DNA from: Bacteroidales bacterium
GTDB lineage: Bacteria > Bacteroidota > Bacteroidia > Bacteroidales > Muribaculaceae
Direction of reading: 5' to 3'
Length of the DNA: 64,000 nt
Assembly (NCBI GenBank): GCA_014800895.1
Contig: JAAVFG010000022.1
Span: 59,339-123,338 of the forward strand
Shown here: piece by piece, positions 1-8,240 of the stretch
Layout of the letters: every line of letters begins with the position of its first letter
Numbering within the stretch: position 1 is the stretch's first letter
Translations under genes and position numbers: made by a program
Notes under the pieces: generated by a model
The model's input: the letters and a program-made list of their open reading frames with translations, nothing else
What the model was told of the DNA's origin: nothing
Database searches by the model: none

Positions 1-687
1 TGGAGTCCTGTTTGGGGTTATGACTTATGGCCCACATGGGGTCTCGGACCTTCCTGGGCATGGGGTCCGTCCTGGAGCTGGGGCTGGGGACCCTCCTGGG
101 CATGGGGACCTTCTTATGGCTGGGGTTGGGGCTGGGGTCCTTCCTGGAATCGTCCCTATTATGCATATGGGGATTACATTCCCGGAGGTCGTCTGCCAAA
201 CCGTCCCGGTAATAATTGGGCTTCAAACACTCGTCCCGGCAGCTCCGCATCACATGGAAGAGCTCCCATTGGAAGCAATACAGGGTCAAATGGTGTAGCC
301 ACCAATTACCATCGCAGTTATAATACGGGCACAACCGGCACTTCGGGTTATCGTACTTCCGGCAGCTCATATGGCAACAATCGTGGCTCTTACTCCGTAG
401 GTAGCGACGGTCATCGCCGATATGGGTCATCATCCGGCAGTGCAGGTAGTACATACACTAATTCCAATAATTCTCATCGCTCCTCATCATCAAGCTCAGG
501 TTATAACCGCAATTCATCCAGTTATAACAGTAACCGTAATAGCTCTACGGGACGTTCAAGTTCATCAGGAAGCTATAATAGCGGACGTTCAAGTTCATCA
601 GGAAGCTTCGGCTCAGGAAGAAGTAGCGGAGGCGGCAGTTATGGAGGCGGCAGAAGCAGCAGCGGGGGTGGCAGAGGTCACAGATAA
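1..687 (+). CDS. C-terminal part of a Trp/Gly- and Ser/Gly-rich low-complexity protein (5' end outside window)
   Basis: Frame 1 is open from the first base to the TAA at 685-687 and has no start codon here, so the gene begins upstream. The visible 228 residues fall into two parts. The first ~50 residues are built of Trp-Gly-Pro-Ser-Trp type repeats; the rest is rich in Ser, Gly, Asn, Tyr and Arg, with a repeated GRSSSSGS segment and a Gly/Ser/Arg tail ending GGGRGHR. I do not recognise a family. The composition suggests a secreted or surface-exposed structural or adhesive tail, but this is inference. It runs in the same direction as the outer-membrane protein gene 86 bp downstream. Other-frame readings of this GC-rich stretch are shadows of it. 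Confidence 0.7.
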   Translation, partial: WSPVWGYDLWPTWGLGPSWAWGPSWSWGWGPSWAWGPSYGWGWGWGPSWNRPYYAYGDYIPGGRLPNRPGNNWASNTRPGSSASHGRAPIGSNTGSNGVATNYHRSYNTGTTGTSGYRTSGSSYGNNRGSYSVGSDGHRRYGSSSGSAGSTYTNSNNSHRSSSSSSGYNRNSSSYNSNRNSSTGRSSSSGSYNSGRSSSSGSFGSGRSSGGGSYGGGRSSSGGGRGHR

Positions 688-697
688 ATTAATAAAA

Positions 698-728
698 GCG
701 GGAAGTCCGTTATTTACGGATCTCTCGC
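698..728 (+). terminator. Imperfect hairpin after the low-complexity gene
   Basis: A core stem TCCGT/ACGGA around TATTT is extended by partly matching flanks (GCGGGAAG against CTCTCGC). It is followed by a TTTATATAA stretch rather than a clean T-run. It is a weak terminator candidate between the first gene and the barrel gene. Confidence 0.3.
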
Positions 729-773
729 TTTATATAAATTATATAAATCAGCATTATAAAACTACACAATAAT

Positions 774-2453
774 ATGAAAAAACAATTACTTTTTGGGGCA
801 GGCGGTTTGTTTGTGGCGATAGGTGCTATGGGACAGAGCGCTGTTGATGCCTATAGATTCTCTCAGCCGGATCTAAAGGGAACGGCTCGCTTCATGTCAA
901 TGGGAGGAGCATTCGGTGCGTTAGGAGGAGACCTCTCTACACTTTCCCAGAACCCTGCCGGTATCGGTGTATATCGCAGCAGTGAAATCGGGTTTACAGT
1001 AGATCTTGATTGCCAGAACTCCAATTCAGAATCACAGGGGGTGAAATCAAGCGCCAATCAGACAAAATTCCTGCTCAACAATATCGGAGGCGTGGCTACG
1101 ATGCGTTTGAATAGTAGTGTAATTCCCAATATCAACATTGGATTTACCTATAATAAGGCAACCTCTTTCAACCGCCGATATAATGGAGTAATTCCTCGTC
1201 TCGGAATGTCCATGACAAATTATATCGCAGGCATGGCTAATACTGCAGGGTTAACAGTAGCAGACGTTGAGACAACCTCAACTTTTAACCCATATAATCC
1301 CAATGACGGAGGCATTCAGGCTCCATGGCTTACCATTTTGGGATATGACGGTTTCCTTATCAATCCGGAGGGAGATCCCGATAATCCTTATTGGAGCGGT
1401 CAATGGGGCGACGCCATCAATGTAAATGGCACAAACCATCCTGCTACCACAGGATCCGGCTATTTTGACGTCGTTGAGAAAGGCTCGGTGGATGAATATA
1501 ATATAGCGCTTGGAGGTAATATCAATAATGTATTGTATTGGGGTATGAACTTCGACATAATCAATTTTGATTACAGTCTCACAAGCGTGTGGGGAGAAAA
1601 GCTTGATAACGCCTGGGTTCTTAACCCCAATAACGGGCAGATCGGACAAACGCAGTCAAACTGGGATATGGGGAATTATTATCGTGCCACAGGTACCGGA
1701 TTCAACTATCAGCTCGGTTTGATATTCAAGCCTATTCAGGAATTGCGAATCGGTTTGGCGATGCATACTCCGACGTGGTATAGTCTGACAGAATCATATG
1801 GAGCGGATATTGCCGCAAATTATTATGGTCGTAATTACAATCCTATGACCAATGATGGAGAGACAGCCTACAATGATGTCAACTTCCGTACCCCCTGGAA
1901 GATTATCGCATCGGCTGCCGCTGTGCTTGGAAGTAATTTCATCCTTTCATTTGATTATGAATGGCAGAATTATAAGCATATGAAATTCAGTGAGCCTTCC
2001 TACAATGACTACTATTATGATTATATTCCGGGGTCTCCATATTATGCTGATGCCTATGCCGACACCAATGCAGATATTAAGGAATATTATCAGCAGACGA
2101 ACACAATTCGTCTTGGCGCAGAATATAGAATCACTCCAAAATTTTCTGTTCGCGCCGGATATAGCTTTGTCTCATCGCCTGTAAAAGAGGCTGCAAGAAA
2201 TAATAAAGAGGAGATTATCACTGCAGGCACCATGACAAATTACCGTCTGGATAATACTACTAATTATGTCACTTGCGGTCTTGGTTACCGCACTGGTGGA
2301 TTCTATGCAGATCTTGCTTATGTGTATAAACATATGAATAGTGAATATCACGCATTCTCACCGGATCCGACTGTTCCGGATGTTCAGGCACCTCAAGCAA
2401 AACTCGGACTTAATAACTCTCAGATTGTATTGTCTTGCGGATTTAAATTCTAA
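774..2453 (+). CDS. OmpP1/FadL-family outer membrane protein (annotated in Bacteroidales as hemin receptor-like)
   Basis: 559 residues starting at ATG 774, with a signal peptide ending near AMGQS. The mature N-terminus has the typical segment of this group: ARFMSMGGAFGALGGDLSTL followed by NPAGIGVYRSSEIGF. The rest is rich in alternating aromatic strands, and the protein ends in Phe (SCGFKF), as beta-barrels inserted by BAM usually do. The family comprises FadL/TodX-like channels for hydrophobic substrates; the substrate here is unknown, and the 'hemin receptor' label used for relatives is not supported by anything visible. Transcription ends at a strong hairpin at 2490-2527. Confidence 0.8.
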   Translation: MKKQLLFGAGGLFVAIGAMGQSAVDAYRFSQPDLKGTARFMSMGGAFGALGGDLSTLSQNPAGIGVYRSSEIGFTVDLDCQNSNSESQGVKSSANQTKFLLNNIGGVATMRLNSSVIPNINIGFTYNKATSFNRRYNGVIPRLGMSMTNYIAGMANTAGLTVADVETTSTFNPYNPNDGGIQAPWLTILGYDGFLINPEGDPDNPYWSGQWGDAINVNGTNHPATTGSGYFDVVEKGSVDEYNIALGGNINNVLYWGMNFDIINFDYSLTSVWGEKLDNAWVLNPNNGQIGQTQSNWDMGNYYRATGTGFNYQLGLIFKPIQELRIGLAMHTPTWYSLTESYGADIAANYYGRNYNPMTNDGETAYNDVNFRTPWKIIASAAAVLGSNFILSFDYEWQNYKHMKFSEPSYNDYYYDYIPGSPYYADAYADTNADIKEYYQQTNTIRLGAEYRITPKFSVRAGYSFVSSPVKEAARNNKEEIITAGTMTNYRLDNTTNYVTCGLGYRTGGFYADLAYVYKHMNSEYHAFSPDPTVPDVQAPQAKLGLNNSQIVLSCGFKF

Positions 2454-2489
2454 TAGTCGGATAATCGGAAACAGAACGTCATAAGAAGA

Positions 2490-2527
2490 GACGGATAGTA
2501 GTCACCCCGGCTACTATCCGTCTTTTT
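2490..2527 (+). terminator. Rho-independent terminator
   Basis: A perfect 12-bp stem (GACGGATAGTAG at 2490-2501, CTACTATCCGTC at 2511-2522) with a 9-nt loop, followed by TTTTT. It ends the barrel gene and lies between two convergent genes. The opposite strand has no clean T-run. Confidence 0.85.
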
Positions 2528-2542
2528 CAATGTATGCTAATA

Positions 2543-3763
2543 TTAACGAGGATAATTAGTAATCCTCTCTCCTGTAATAATCACCGGCTTATTATTTTCT
2601 CCTGCTCTGAAGGCATAGAGAAACTTATCAGGATTTTCCGATGCCTTTAACTTCTTCCTTAAATCCTCGGCTTTCGCGGGATAATTTCGGGCGACGATAC
2701 TGACAGCCGGTTTTTTTAATTGTTTGAGTTTTTTGGAAGAGAGAATTTCATCAATCTTTATCACTCTTCCGGGAAAGTCTTGATAATGTTCCGTCGAAAT
2801 AAATAATTCAGTATTAGGCGCTATTTTCTTTATTTTCGGAAAGCGCTCGGTGATAACTCCTCCTGCATGGAGTTTGATCAAAGATGCATTTGGTTCGTAG
2901 AGAAACATATTTATTTTGATATCCTCTTCATTTGCGTAATGTGGTATAAAGTTCTCATCATCTGTATTATATGAAAAACGAGATCTGATACCTTCTGAAT
3001 CCAAATCTAAGGCAGTGAGAATTGGAGAGGAGACGTCTTCATTTCCTATTTCTATAAGAATTTCCTTACATTCCCCCTTTAAGGAAACTACATAAATTTC
3101 CTTTATCCCCTTGAAAATGTTAAGAGTGTTTTTAATATCTAAAAGAGGGGAGGCCTTGATAAAAAGAGTAGACCCATGGCTGACTAATTTTTCGTAGAAA
3201 GAGGAAATATCAGGCTGGCAATCCGCGAAGCCATATGTGCGTTGATTGTCATTGTCTCTTCTTGCCGGATCAATAAAAAATATGTCGGGGGAAGAGGATA
3301 AGGAATCAATCACGTTAATGCAATCATCATTACAGACAGTAAAATCTTTCAATCCTAATAGTTTGGAGTTATATTTCAGAGCCTCTGCCTTTAAAGGATC
3401 AATTTCTGTTGCAGTGACTTTATTCCCGGCTTTAGATATGGAGAAGGCATCGATACCTAAGCCGGCAGTGAGGTCAATTATCGTTTTGCCGCTTCCCACT
3501 AACGAAGCATGAAAGCGAGCGATCTTTTCATCTGTGGCTTGTTCGGATGATATGGCATCCGGAAATAAAAATTTATCATTAGAGGTAAATGATGGCAGCT
3601 TCCTAATAGTTTTACGCCTGTTTTTTATCTGGGTGATGGCAAAACTAAGATTGAATCCGAGATCCTTTCCGGAATATTTCATTAATAGGTCAGAAGGATT
3701 TGAATATATATTATCTTTCACAAAAGCGAAAAGAGAATCAGGAGTACTATTAAGCATTGCCAT
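2543..3763 (-). CDS. Class I SAM-dependent methyltransferase with THUMP-like domain
   Basis: 406 residues. A Rossmann methyltransferase core is visible: DLTAGLGIDAFSI near residues 97-109 (SAM-binding glycine loop), an acidic motif ATEIDPLKAEA, and IFFIDPARRD near residue 158 in the position of the catalytic motif. The C-terminal third (AGGVITERFPKIKK... ending in VIITGERI) corresponds to the THUMP-like domain that accompanies this methyltransferase in Bacteroidetes. The likely substrate is RNA, by analogy with THUMP enzymes; the target base is unknown. It is a single gene, convergent with the barrel gene and divergent from the amidase gene. Confidence 0.75.
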   Translation of the reverse strand: MAMLNSTPDSLFAFVKDNIYSNPSDLLMKYSGKDLGFNLSFAITQIKNRRKTIRKLPSFTSNDKFLFPDAISSEQATDEKIARFHASLVGSGKTIIDLTAGLGIDAFSISKAGNKVTATEIDPLKAEALKYNSKLLGLKDFTVCNDDCINVIDSLSSSPDIFFIDPARRDNDNQRTYGFADCQPDISSFYEKLVSHGSTLFIKASPLLDIKNTLNIFKGIKEIYVVSLKGECKEILIEIGNEDVSSPILTALDLDSEGIRSRFSYNTDDENFIPHYANEEDIKINMFLYEPNASLIKLHAGGVITERFPKIKKIAPNTELFISTEHYQDFPGRVIKIDEILSSKKLKQLKKPAVSIVARNYPAKAEDLRKKLKASENPDKFLYAFRAGENNKPVIITGERITNYPR

Positions 3764-3847
3764 CAGTAATTATTGTCTAAGTTTTAAAAATTAGTTAAAA
3801 ATGAAACCAAAGATAAGCATTTTTTACTTTACTCCCATATTTTTGAC

Positions 3848-3855
3848 TAATTTTG
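3848..3855 (+). promoter_or_regulatory. Bacteroidetes-type -7 promoter element of the amidase gene
   Basis: TAATTTTG matches the Bacteroidetes primary sigma factor -7 consensus TAnnTTTG. It predicts a transcript start near 3860 and a leader of about 87 nt before the ATG at 3949. The -33 region is only a T-rich stretch. Confidence 0.6.
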
Positions 3856-3864
3856 CAAGATAGT

Positions 3865-3922
3865 ACAGTCTTTTCCGCTTAAAGAAGAATAGATAGATGG
3901 CTTAGCAATAGGAAAAGTCTGT
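3865..3922 (+). promoter_or_regulatory. Inverted repeat in the amidase 5' leader
   Basis: ACAGTCTTTTCC (3865-3876) can pair with GGAAAAGTCTGT (3911-3922), 10 of 12 positions matching. The fold would cover most of the leader directly after the predicted transcript start. A role in mRNA stability or regulation is inference. Confidence 0.35.
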
Positions 3923-3948
3923 CCTTCCCCTTAAAAGAAAAAGGAAAA

Positions 3949-5175
3949 ATGAATATAAAGAGAGGAATAAAACTTATACTATTCTCAGTAGCGATGGTGA
4001 TTTGTATGGCGCCCTTGAGAGCAGCAGAGAATAGGAAGGAATTTGTAGTGGTTATTGATGCCGGTCATGGTGGAAATGATGTAGGCGCCGTGGATAACGG
4101 AGTGAGAGAGAAAGATATTAATCTTGCAGTAGCCAAGCGCCTTCAAGAAGATCTTCAGCGGAAAATGAAGAATGTGAAGGTGATAATGACCCGAAGCAAT
4201 GATAATTTCGTAACTCTTCAGGGGCGTGCTGATATAGCTAATAAGAATCATGCCGATCTCTTTATTTCCATACATACTAACTCTGTCGATGCCAAAAATC
4301 CCAATAGAAAAAGTGTATGCGGGACATCAGTATATGCTTTAGGATTGCATAAGGATAAAGAGAATCTTAATATTGCCAAGCGGGAAAATTCAGTGATCGA
4401 GCTTGAGAAGGATCACGCGGAGAAATACAGCGGCTTTGATCCGAATAAGGATGAGTCATATATTATCTTTGAGATGGCTCAGAAAAAGAATTTGGAACAA
4501 AGTCTCCGTTTTGCTAATTTTGCACAGAAGCAGCTGGTAAATCATTCGGGTAGAAAAGACAGGGGAGTGAAGCAAGCCGGCTTTTGGGTGCTTTGGGCAA
4601 CGTCCATGCCGGCAGTGCTGGTTGAGCTTGATTTCATATGTAATCCCAATGAAGCTAAATTTATGGGGAGCAATGAAGGGGAGAGGAAGATGGCGGAAGC
4701 TCTTTGTAATGCAGTGATTGAGTATTACAAATATCTGACTAATAGTGGAGGAGTCTCAAAACGCGCGTCACTTAATTCGCGCAAAACAGACAGCTCATCT
4801 AATAGTTACACTGCTCTGACTCCTTCAACGACTCCCGGTCAGAAAAACGTTGCAATGGAGAGTGCCTCTGTCAAGAAAGTGGAAAGAAACGATACACCTC
4901 CATCCGTGGGAAAATCGCAAGCCTCCGGTAAAGTTACGACAGCACGAAAGAGAAGATCAGCGTCCTCTAAGCTTACATCCGAGAAGCGAGATGTCACAAC
5001 TTCTCAAATCACTGTAAAGAGAGAGAAAGACTATCTTGCTAAGAAGGAGGAAGCGAAAGTAGAAGCTAAAAAGCCGGAGCCGCCGGTGGTGAAGGAGACA
5101 GCAAAAGAGAAAAAGAAAAGACTTGAGAGAGAAAAGAAAGAGAAGAGGAAATCTCTCAATGCCAAAAAGAAATAA
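3949..5175 (+). CDS. N-acetylmuramoyl-L-alanine amidase (Amidase_3) with basic C-terminal tail
   Basis: 408 residues with an N-terminal signal peptide (hydrophobic residues 9-25). The Amidase_3 zinc motifs are present: DAGHGG with His40, the VREKD glutamate near residue 54, LFISIHTNS with His109, and the catalytic Glu in VLVELDF near residue 226. The enzyme cleaves the amide bond between MurNAc and the stem peptide in the periplasm, usually for daughter-cell separation. From about residue 270 on it is a Ser/Thr- then Lys/Glu-rich tail ending in a run of KKEK-type residues, with no recognisable LysM or SPOR domain. It sits just ahead of the MCE gene, an order I recall from Bacteroides. Confidence 0.9.
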   Translation: MNIKRGIKLILFSVAMVICMAPLRAAENRKEFVVVIDAGHGGNDVGAVDNGVREKDINLAVAKRLQEDLQRKMKNVKVIMTRSNDNFVTLQGRADIANKNHADLFISIHTNSVDAKNPNRKSVCGTSVYALGLHKDKENLNIAKRENSVIELEKDHAEKYSGFDPNKDESYIIFEMAQKKNLEQSLRFANFAQKQLVNHSGRKDRGVKQAGFWVLWATSMPAVLVELDFICNPNEAKFMGSNEGERKMAEALCNAVIEYYKYLTNSGGVSKRASLNSRKTDSSSNSYTALTPSTTPGQKNVAMESASVKKVERNDTPPSVGKSQASGKVTTARKRRSASSKLTSEKRDVTTSQITVKREKDYLAKKEEAKVEAKKPEPPVVKETAKEKKKRLEREKKEKRKSLNAKKK

Positions 5176-5219
5176 GTAAAAACTGATATAGAGTCTTGAC
5201 TCATTTTCAAATTAAGGTT

Positions 5220-6152
5220 ATGAAGAGAATATTCAATAAGGAGTTTAAAATCGGATTGTTTGTACTCCTTGCAATTTTAATCCTGATTTTCGGAATCGAT
5301 TACCTTAAAGGTATCAATCTCTTTAATCCGGCAAACTTCTACTATGCTTCCTATCAGAATGTTCAGGGACTTGAGGTTGCTGCCCCCGTTACATGTAACG
5401 GTTATAAGGTTGGCCAGGTGCGTGAGATTAATTTTGATTATGATAATCCGGGTCATATCAAAGTTCTTCTTGCCCTTGACAAGTCATTCAAGGTCCCTTC
5501 CAATTCTACAGCTATGATCGCATCCACTTTGCTTAGCGGTGCGTATATCGATATCAAAATGGGAAATGATAAGAAAATGCTCCCGGTAGGAGGCGACATA
5601 GCAACCTCCGCGGCTCCTGATCTTATGGCGGCTGTCAGCAATGATATCATGCCCGCCGTAAATAAGATTTTGCCTAAGATCGACTCATTGATGATTAATC
5701 TCAACGTGATGACTGCAAATATCGCGGCTCTCTCTGGCGACCCCGCTATCCACGCCTCAATTCAGCGACTTGACGGTATCACCGGTAACATATCTGCAAT
5801 GAGTACGAATTTCAATCATCTTTCTGCGGGGCTTAATCAGCAGGTGCCGGGAGTGATGAGAAATGTAGGTTCCATTACTCATGGTCTTGATACCATCACC
5901 GGAAATCTTGGTATCTTATCAGCTCAGTTGAAGAATCTTCCACTTAATGCAACAATGGATAACGTGAATCAGATAACTGAAAATCTTACTCGTTTTTCCG
6001 CACAGCTTAATGATCAGAAGTCATCCTTGGGTATGCTCATGAATGATCCGGAGCTTTATAACCGTCTTAATAGTGTTGCGGCTGATGTAGATTCTTTGAT
6101 CGTTGATATAAAGAAGAATCCCAAAAGATATATAAGCATTAAACTGCTTTAA
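5220..6152 (+). CDS. MCE/MlaD-family lipid-transport protein
   Basis: 310 residues. I chose the ATG at 5220 (MKRIFNKEFKIGLF) because the transmembrane anchor at residues ~10-30 follows at once; an in-frame ATG 24 bases upstream gives an unlikely MTHFQIKV extension. The MCE domain is residues ~38-120, with the characteristic VQGLEVAAPVTCNGYKVGQV and LLSGAYIDI segments. The remainder is a helical stretch of roughly 190 residues, expected to form a periplasmic tube or needle. MlaD relatives shuttle phospholipids between inner and outer membranes. The usual ABC partners (MlaE/MlaF) are not next to it in this window. Confidence 0.88.
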   Translation: MKRIFNKEFKIGLFVLLAILILIFGIDYLKGINLFNPANFYYASYQNVQGLEVAAPVTCNGYKVGQVREINFDYDNPGHIKVLLALDKSFKVPSNSTAMIASTLLSGAYIDIKMGNDKKMLPVGGDIATSAAPDLMAAVSNDIMPAVNKILPKIDSLMINLNVMTANIAALSGDPAIHASIQRLDGITGNISAMSTNFNHLSAGLNQQVPGVMRNVGSITHGLDTITGNLGILSAQLKNLPLNATMDNVNQITENLTRFSAQLNDQKSSLGMLMNDPELYNRLNSVAADVDSLIVDIKKNPKRYISIKLL

Positions 6153-6206
6153 TCTCTCTTTCATTCTTTTATGCCGGTATAATATAACGCCTTTTTAGGA
6201 GAATGT

Positions 6207-6273
6207 ATCATAAACCACCCCTGTATCATTATTTAGAACCGTTCTAAATAATGATACAGGGGTGGTTTATGAT
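6207..6273. repeat. 67-bp perfect palindrome (33-bp arms, 1-nt centre)
   Basis: The arm at 6207-6239 (starting ATCATAAACCACCCC) is the exact reverse complement of 6241-6273, around a single C at 6240. No T-run follows on either strand, so it does not look like an ordinary terminator although it lies 55 bases after the MCE gene. It is in the 459-bp gene-free stretch before dnaA. Confidence 0.9.
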
Positions 6274-6288
6274 TAATATGCTGTAATT

Positions 6289-6414
6289 CAATAGGTTGGT
6301 TTAATGTGGGAAAGTTTGAGAAGAAGATAGTAAATATAAATGCCTGATTTTCATAAATCTTTTTTCATGGGAGAAGATAAACCATGAAAAAATCTTTCTT
6401 AATACAACCTATTG
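6289..6414. repeat. Nested inverted repeats upstream of dnaA
   Basis: Outer arms CAATAGGTTG (6289-6298) and CAACCTATTG (6405-6414) enclose inner arms TTTTTTCATGG (6360-6370) and CCATGAAAAAA (6382-6392). The rest of the gap up to 6611 is AT-rich and holds no ORF. I see no TTATCCACA-type DnaA boxes, so an origin is not supported by sequence alone. Confidence 0.6.
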
Positions 6415-6611
6415 CCAATCAAACATCTACATTTAAAATTAAAAAAACAAGGAATAAAGCATTTTTTTAATTCAAAAATTCTTTATTATTTTGTATAATG
6501 AAAAGAGGGCAAATGTCTCAAACTCCTTTTGCCTGATTAAGCCAAAGAAGGACTTTCTATAACTCACCTTCGGAGGCTGGCTATAACTCAAACTCAAACA
6601 TAAAATCTGCG

Positions 6612-8006
6612 ATGAACACAGATTTCAAACAAAAATGGGCCAAATGTCTTGAGCTCATTAAGTCAAATATCGGGCAGGACCGCTTCGATATATGGTTTAG
6701 TGACACTCATCCGGAGGCTTTTTCAGAAAAGGACGATACGATTGATCTTCGTGTGCCTTCACAATACTATGTGCAGGTATACGAGAAAGATTTTATCAAT
6801 CTTATCCGTGCCGCCTTGCGTCGTGTATTTGGTCGAGATATAAAAGTAGCTTATCTGCACTCCGTAATTGGAAACGATAAGAGTTCGGATGTGAGGATTC
6901 AGGGTCCGGAACATGCGGAGATTCTTAAAAACAAGTTGGTGAAACAATATGAAAATGAACCTATCCAAAATAGAAAGGCTAATTTTGATTCTCAGCTTGT
7001 TTCAAATCTTACTTTTGAAAACTATTGCATAGGGGAGAGTAATCGTCTGCCTGTCACTATTGCTGAGTTTATTGCTAACAATCCGGGTCAGGCTGAATTT
7101 AATCCTTTCTTCCTTTATGGAAATGTAGGTGTAGGGAAAACTCATTTGGCTCAGGCTATCGGCGTCCGTATAAAAGAGCGTAATCCGAAGGCGAAAGTTC
7201 TATACGTGCCTATCAAGCAGTTTCAGACTCTTTATGCAAATGCAACGATTAAAAAGGAGATACCGGCATTTATCAACTGGTTTCAGCAGATGGATGTGCT
7301 TCTTTTTGATGACCTTCAGGAGCTTGCACATAAATCAGGAACTGCAGAAGCATTATTCCCTATCTTCAATCATTTGCAGCAGAATCGCAAGAACCTTATC
7401 TTTACTTGTGACCGTCCGCCGATGGAGCTTGACGGTATTGCTGACCGTTTGATTGACCGTTTCAAATGGGGCGTGACAGAACGTCTCCCGAATCCCGACT
7501 ATGAGCTAAGAAAGAAGATACTTCAATTCAAGGCCCGTAAGAATGGACTTGAGATGTCTGAGGAGGTAACGGATGTTATTGCCTCGACTGTGAACGGCTC
7601 TGTAAGAGAGATGGAGCAGATTGTTATGAGAATGCTTACCCGTTCCATTGTGAAGAATCTTCCTATCACTGTTGATCTTGCCAGAGAGGCAATGGTAGAT
7701 GTTGTAAAGCAGCCGGAGCGTAAGGTTATAAACTTTGATATGATAGTAGAGACCACTGCCGAGCATTTTAATCTGAATGCTGATGCTATATTCTCCAGGT
7801 CAAGACTCAGGGACATTGCTGACGCGCGTCAGGTGATAATGTATCTTACACATAAACACACCTCTCTCTCATCTCCGGCGATAGGTCATAAGTTGAACCG
7901 TAAACATGCGACCGTGTTGCACGGAATTAATTCAATTAAAGATCGTTTGAGCTATAGCAAGGAGCTCTATGAATTGATCAACTCCATAGAGTCTGAATTA
8001 ATCTGA
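6612..8006 (+). CDS. dnaA: Chromosomal replication initiator protein DnaA
   Basis: 464 residues, the usual length. Domain I is residues ~1-90. The AAA+ core has Walker A GNVGVGKTH at ~170-178, Walker B LLFDDLQEL, and the initiator-specific GIADRLIDRFKWG arginine-finger region. Domain IV (from ~375) carries the DnaA-box-binding signature around ARQVIMYLTHKHT and IGHKLNRKHATVLHGI. It oligomerises with ATP on oriC and opens the duplex. Unusual inverted repeats flank it on both sides, and a strong terminator follows, so it appears to be transcribed alone. Confidence 0.97.
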   Translation: MNTDFKQKWAKCLELIKSNIGQDRFDIWFSDTHPEAFSEKDDTIDLRVPSQYYVQVYEKDFINLIRAALRRVFGRDIKVAYLHSVIGNDKSSDVRIQGPEHAEILKNKLVKQYENEPIQNRKANFDSQLVSNLTFENYCIGESNRLPVTIAEFIANNPGQAEFNPFFLYGNVGVGKTHLAQAIGVRIKERNPKAKVLYVPIKQFQTLYANATIKKEIPAFINWFQQMDVLLFDDLQELAHKSGTAEALFPIFNHLQQNRKNLIFTCDRPPMELDGIADRLIDRFKWGVTERLPNPDYELRKKILQFKARKNGLEMSEEVTDVIASTVNGSVREMEQIVMRMLTRSIVKNLPITVDLAREAMVDVVKQPERKVINFDMIVETTAEHFNLNADAIFSRSRLRDIADARQVIMYLTHKHTSLSSPAIGHKLNRKHATVLHGINSIKDRLSYSKELYELINSIESELI

Positions 8007-8035
8007 AAATCAATCATAATTTCATTCTTCATACA

Positions 8036-8068
8036 CCGCTTCCTGCGTGATGCAGGAAGCGGATTTTT
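8036..8068 (+). terminator. Rho-independent terminator of dnaA
   Basis: A perfect 11-bp GC-rich stem CCGCTTCCTGC / GCAGGAAGCGG with a 5-nt loop, followed by ATTTTT, 30 bases after the dnaA stop codon. Confidence 0.9.
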
Positions 8069-8073
8069 ATAAT

Positions 8074-8128
8074 AAGTAAGTATTCAAAATAAGTCTCCAT
8101 CCATTAAATTAATTTTGAACACTTACTT
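8074..8128. repeat. 17-bp inverted repeat between dnaA and ddl
   Basis: AAGTAAGTATTCAAAAT (8074-8090) and ATTTTGAACACTTACTT (8112-8128) pair at 16 of 17 positions around a 21-nt spacer. It starts 6 bases after the dnaA terminator and lies about 80 bases upstream of the ddl promoter element. It could be an operator or a second transcription stop; neither is shown. Confidence 0.55.
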
Positions 8129-8207
8129 AGCGGTAAATTCTTTTTCTTTACGGACAATTCTTATCTTCTTATAATGAATAATATTTGCGTATTTTTGCAG
8201 TTATTTG

Positions 8208-8215
8208 TAATTTTG
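8208..8215 (+). promoter_or_regulatory. -7 promoter element of ddl
   Basis: TAATTTTG fits TAnnTTTG and lies 25 bases before the ATG at 8241. A second match, TATTTTTG, is at 8190-8197, so two start sites are possible. Confidence 0.6.
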
Positions 8216-8240
8216 CAGATACTCAACCAAAGAATAAAAA

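Noticed and set aside
20..772. Short frames rich in Gly/Leu or Val/Ala/His at the window start (20-298, 27-212, 422-772)
   Set aside because: They lie in other frames of the GC-rich repeat DNA; frame 1 is open throughout and ends in a natural Gly/Ser/Arg tail.
1278..1649. 123-codon minus-strand frame inside the barrel gene
   Set aside because: Antisense shadow of the OmpP1/FadL-family gene.
6153..6611. Chromosomal origin (oriC) beside dnaA
   Set aside because: AT-rich and full of dyads, but no cluster of DnaA boxes was found by eye, and skew cannot be computed here. Left as an open question in the findings.
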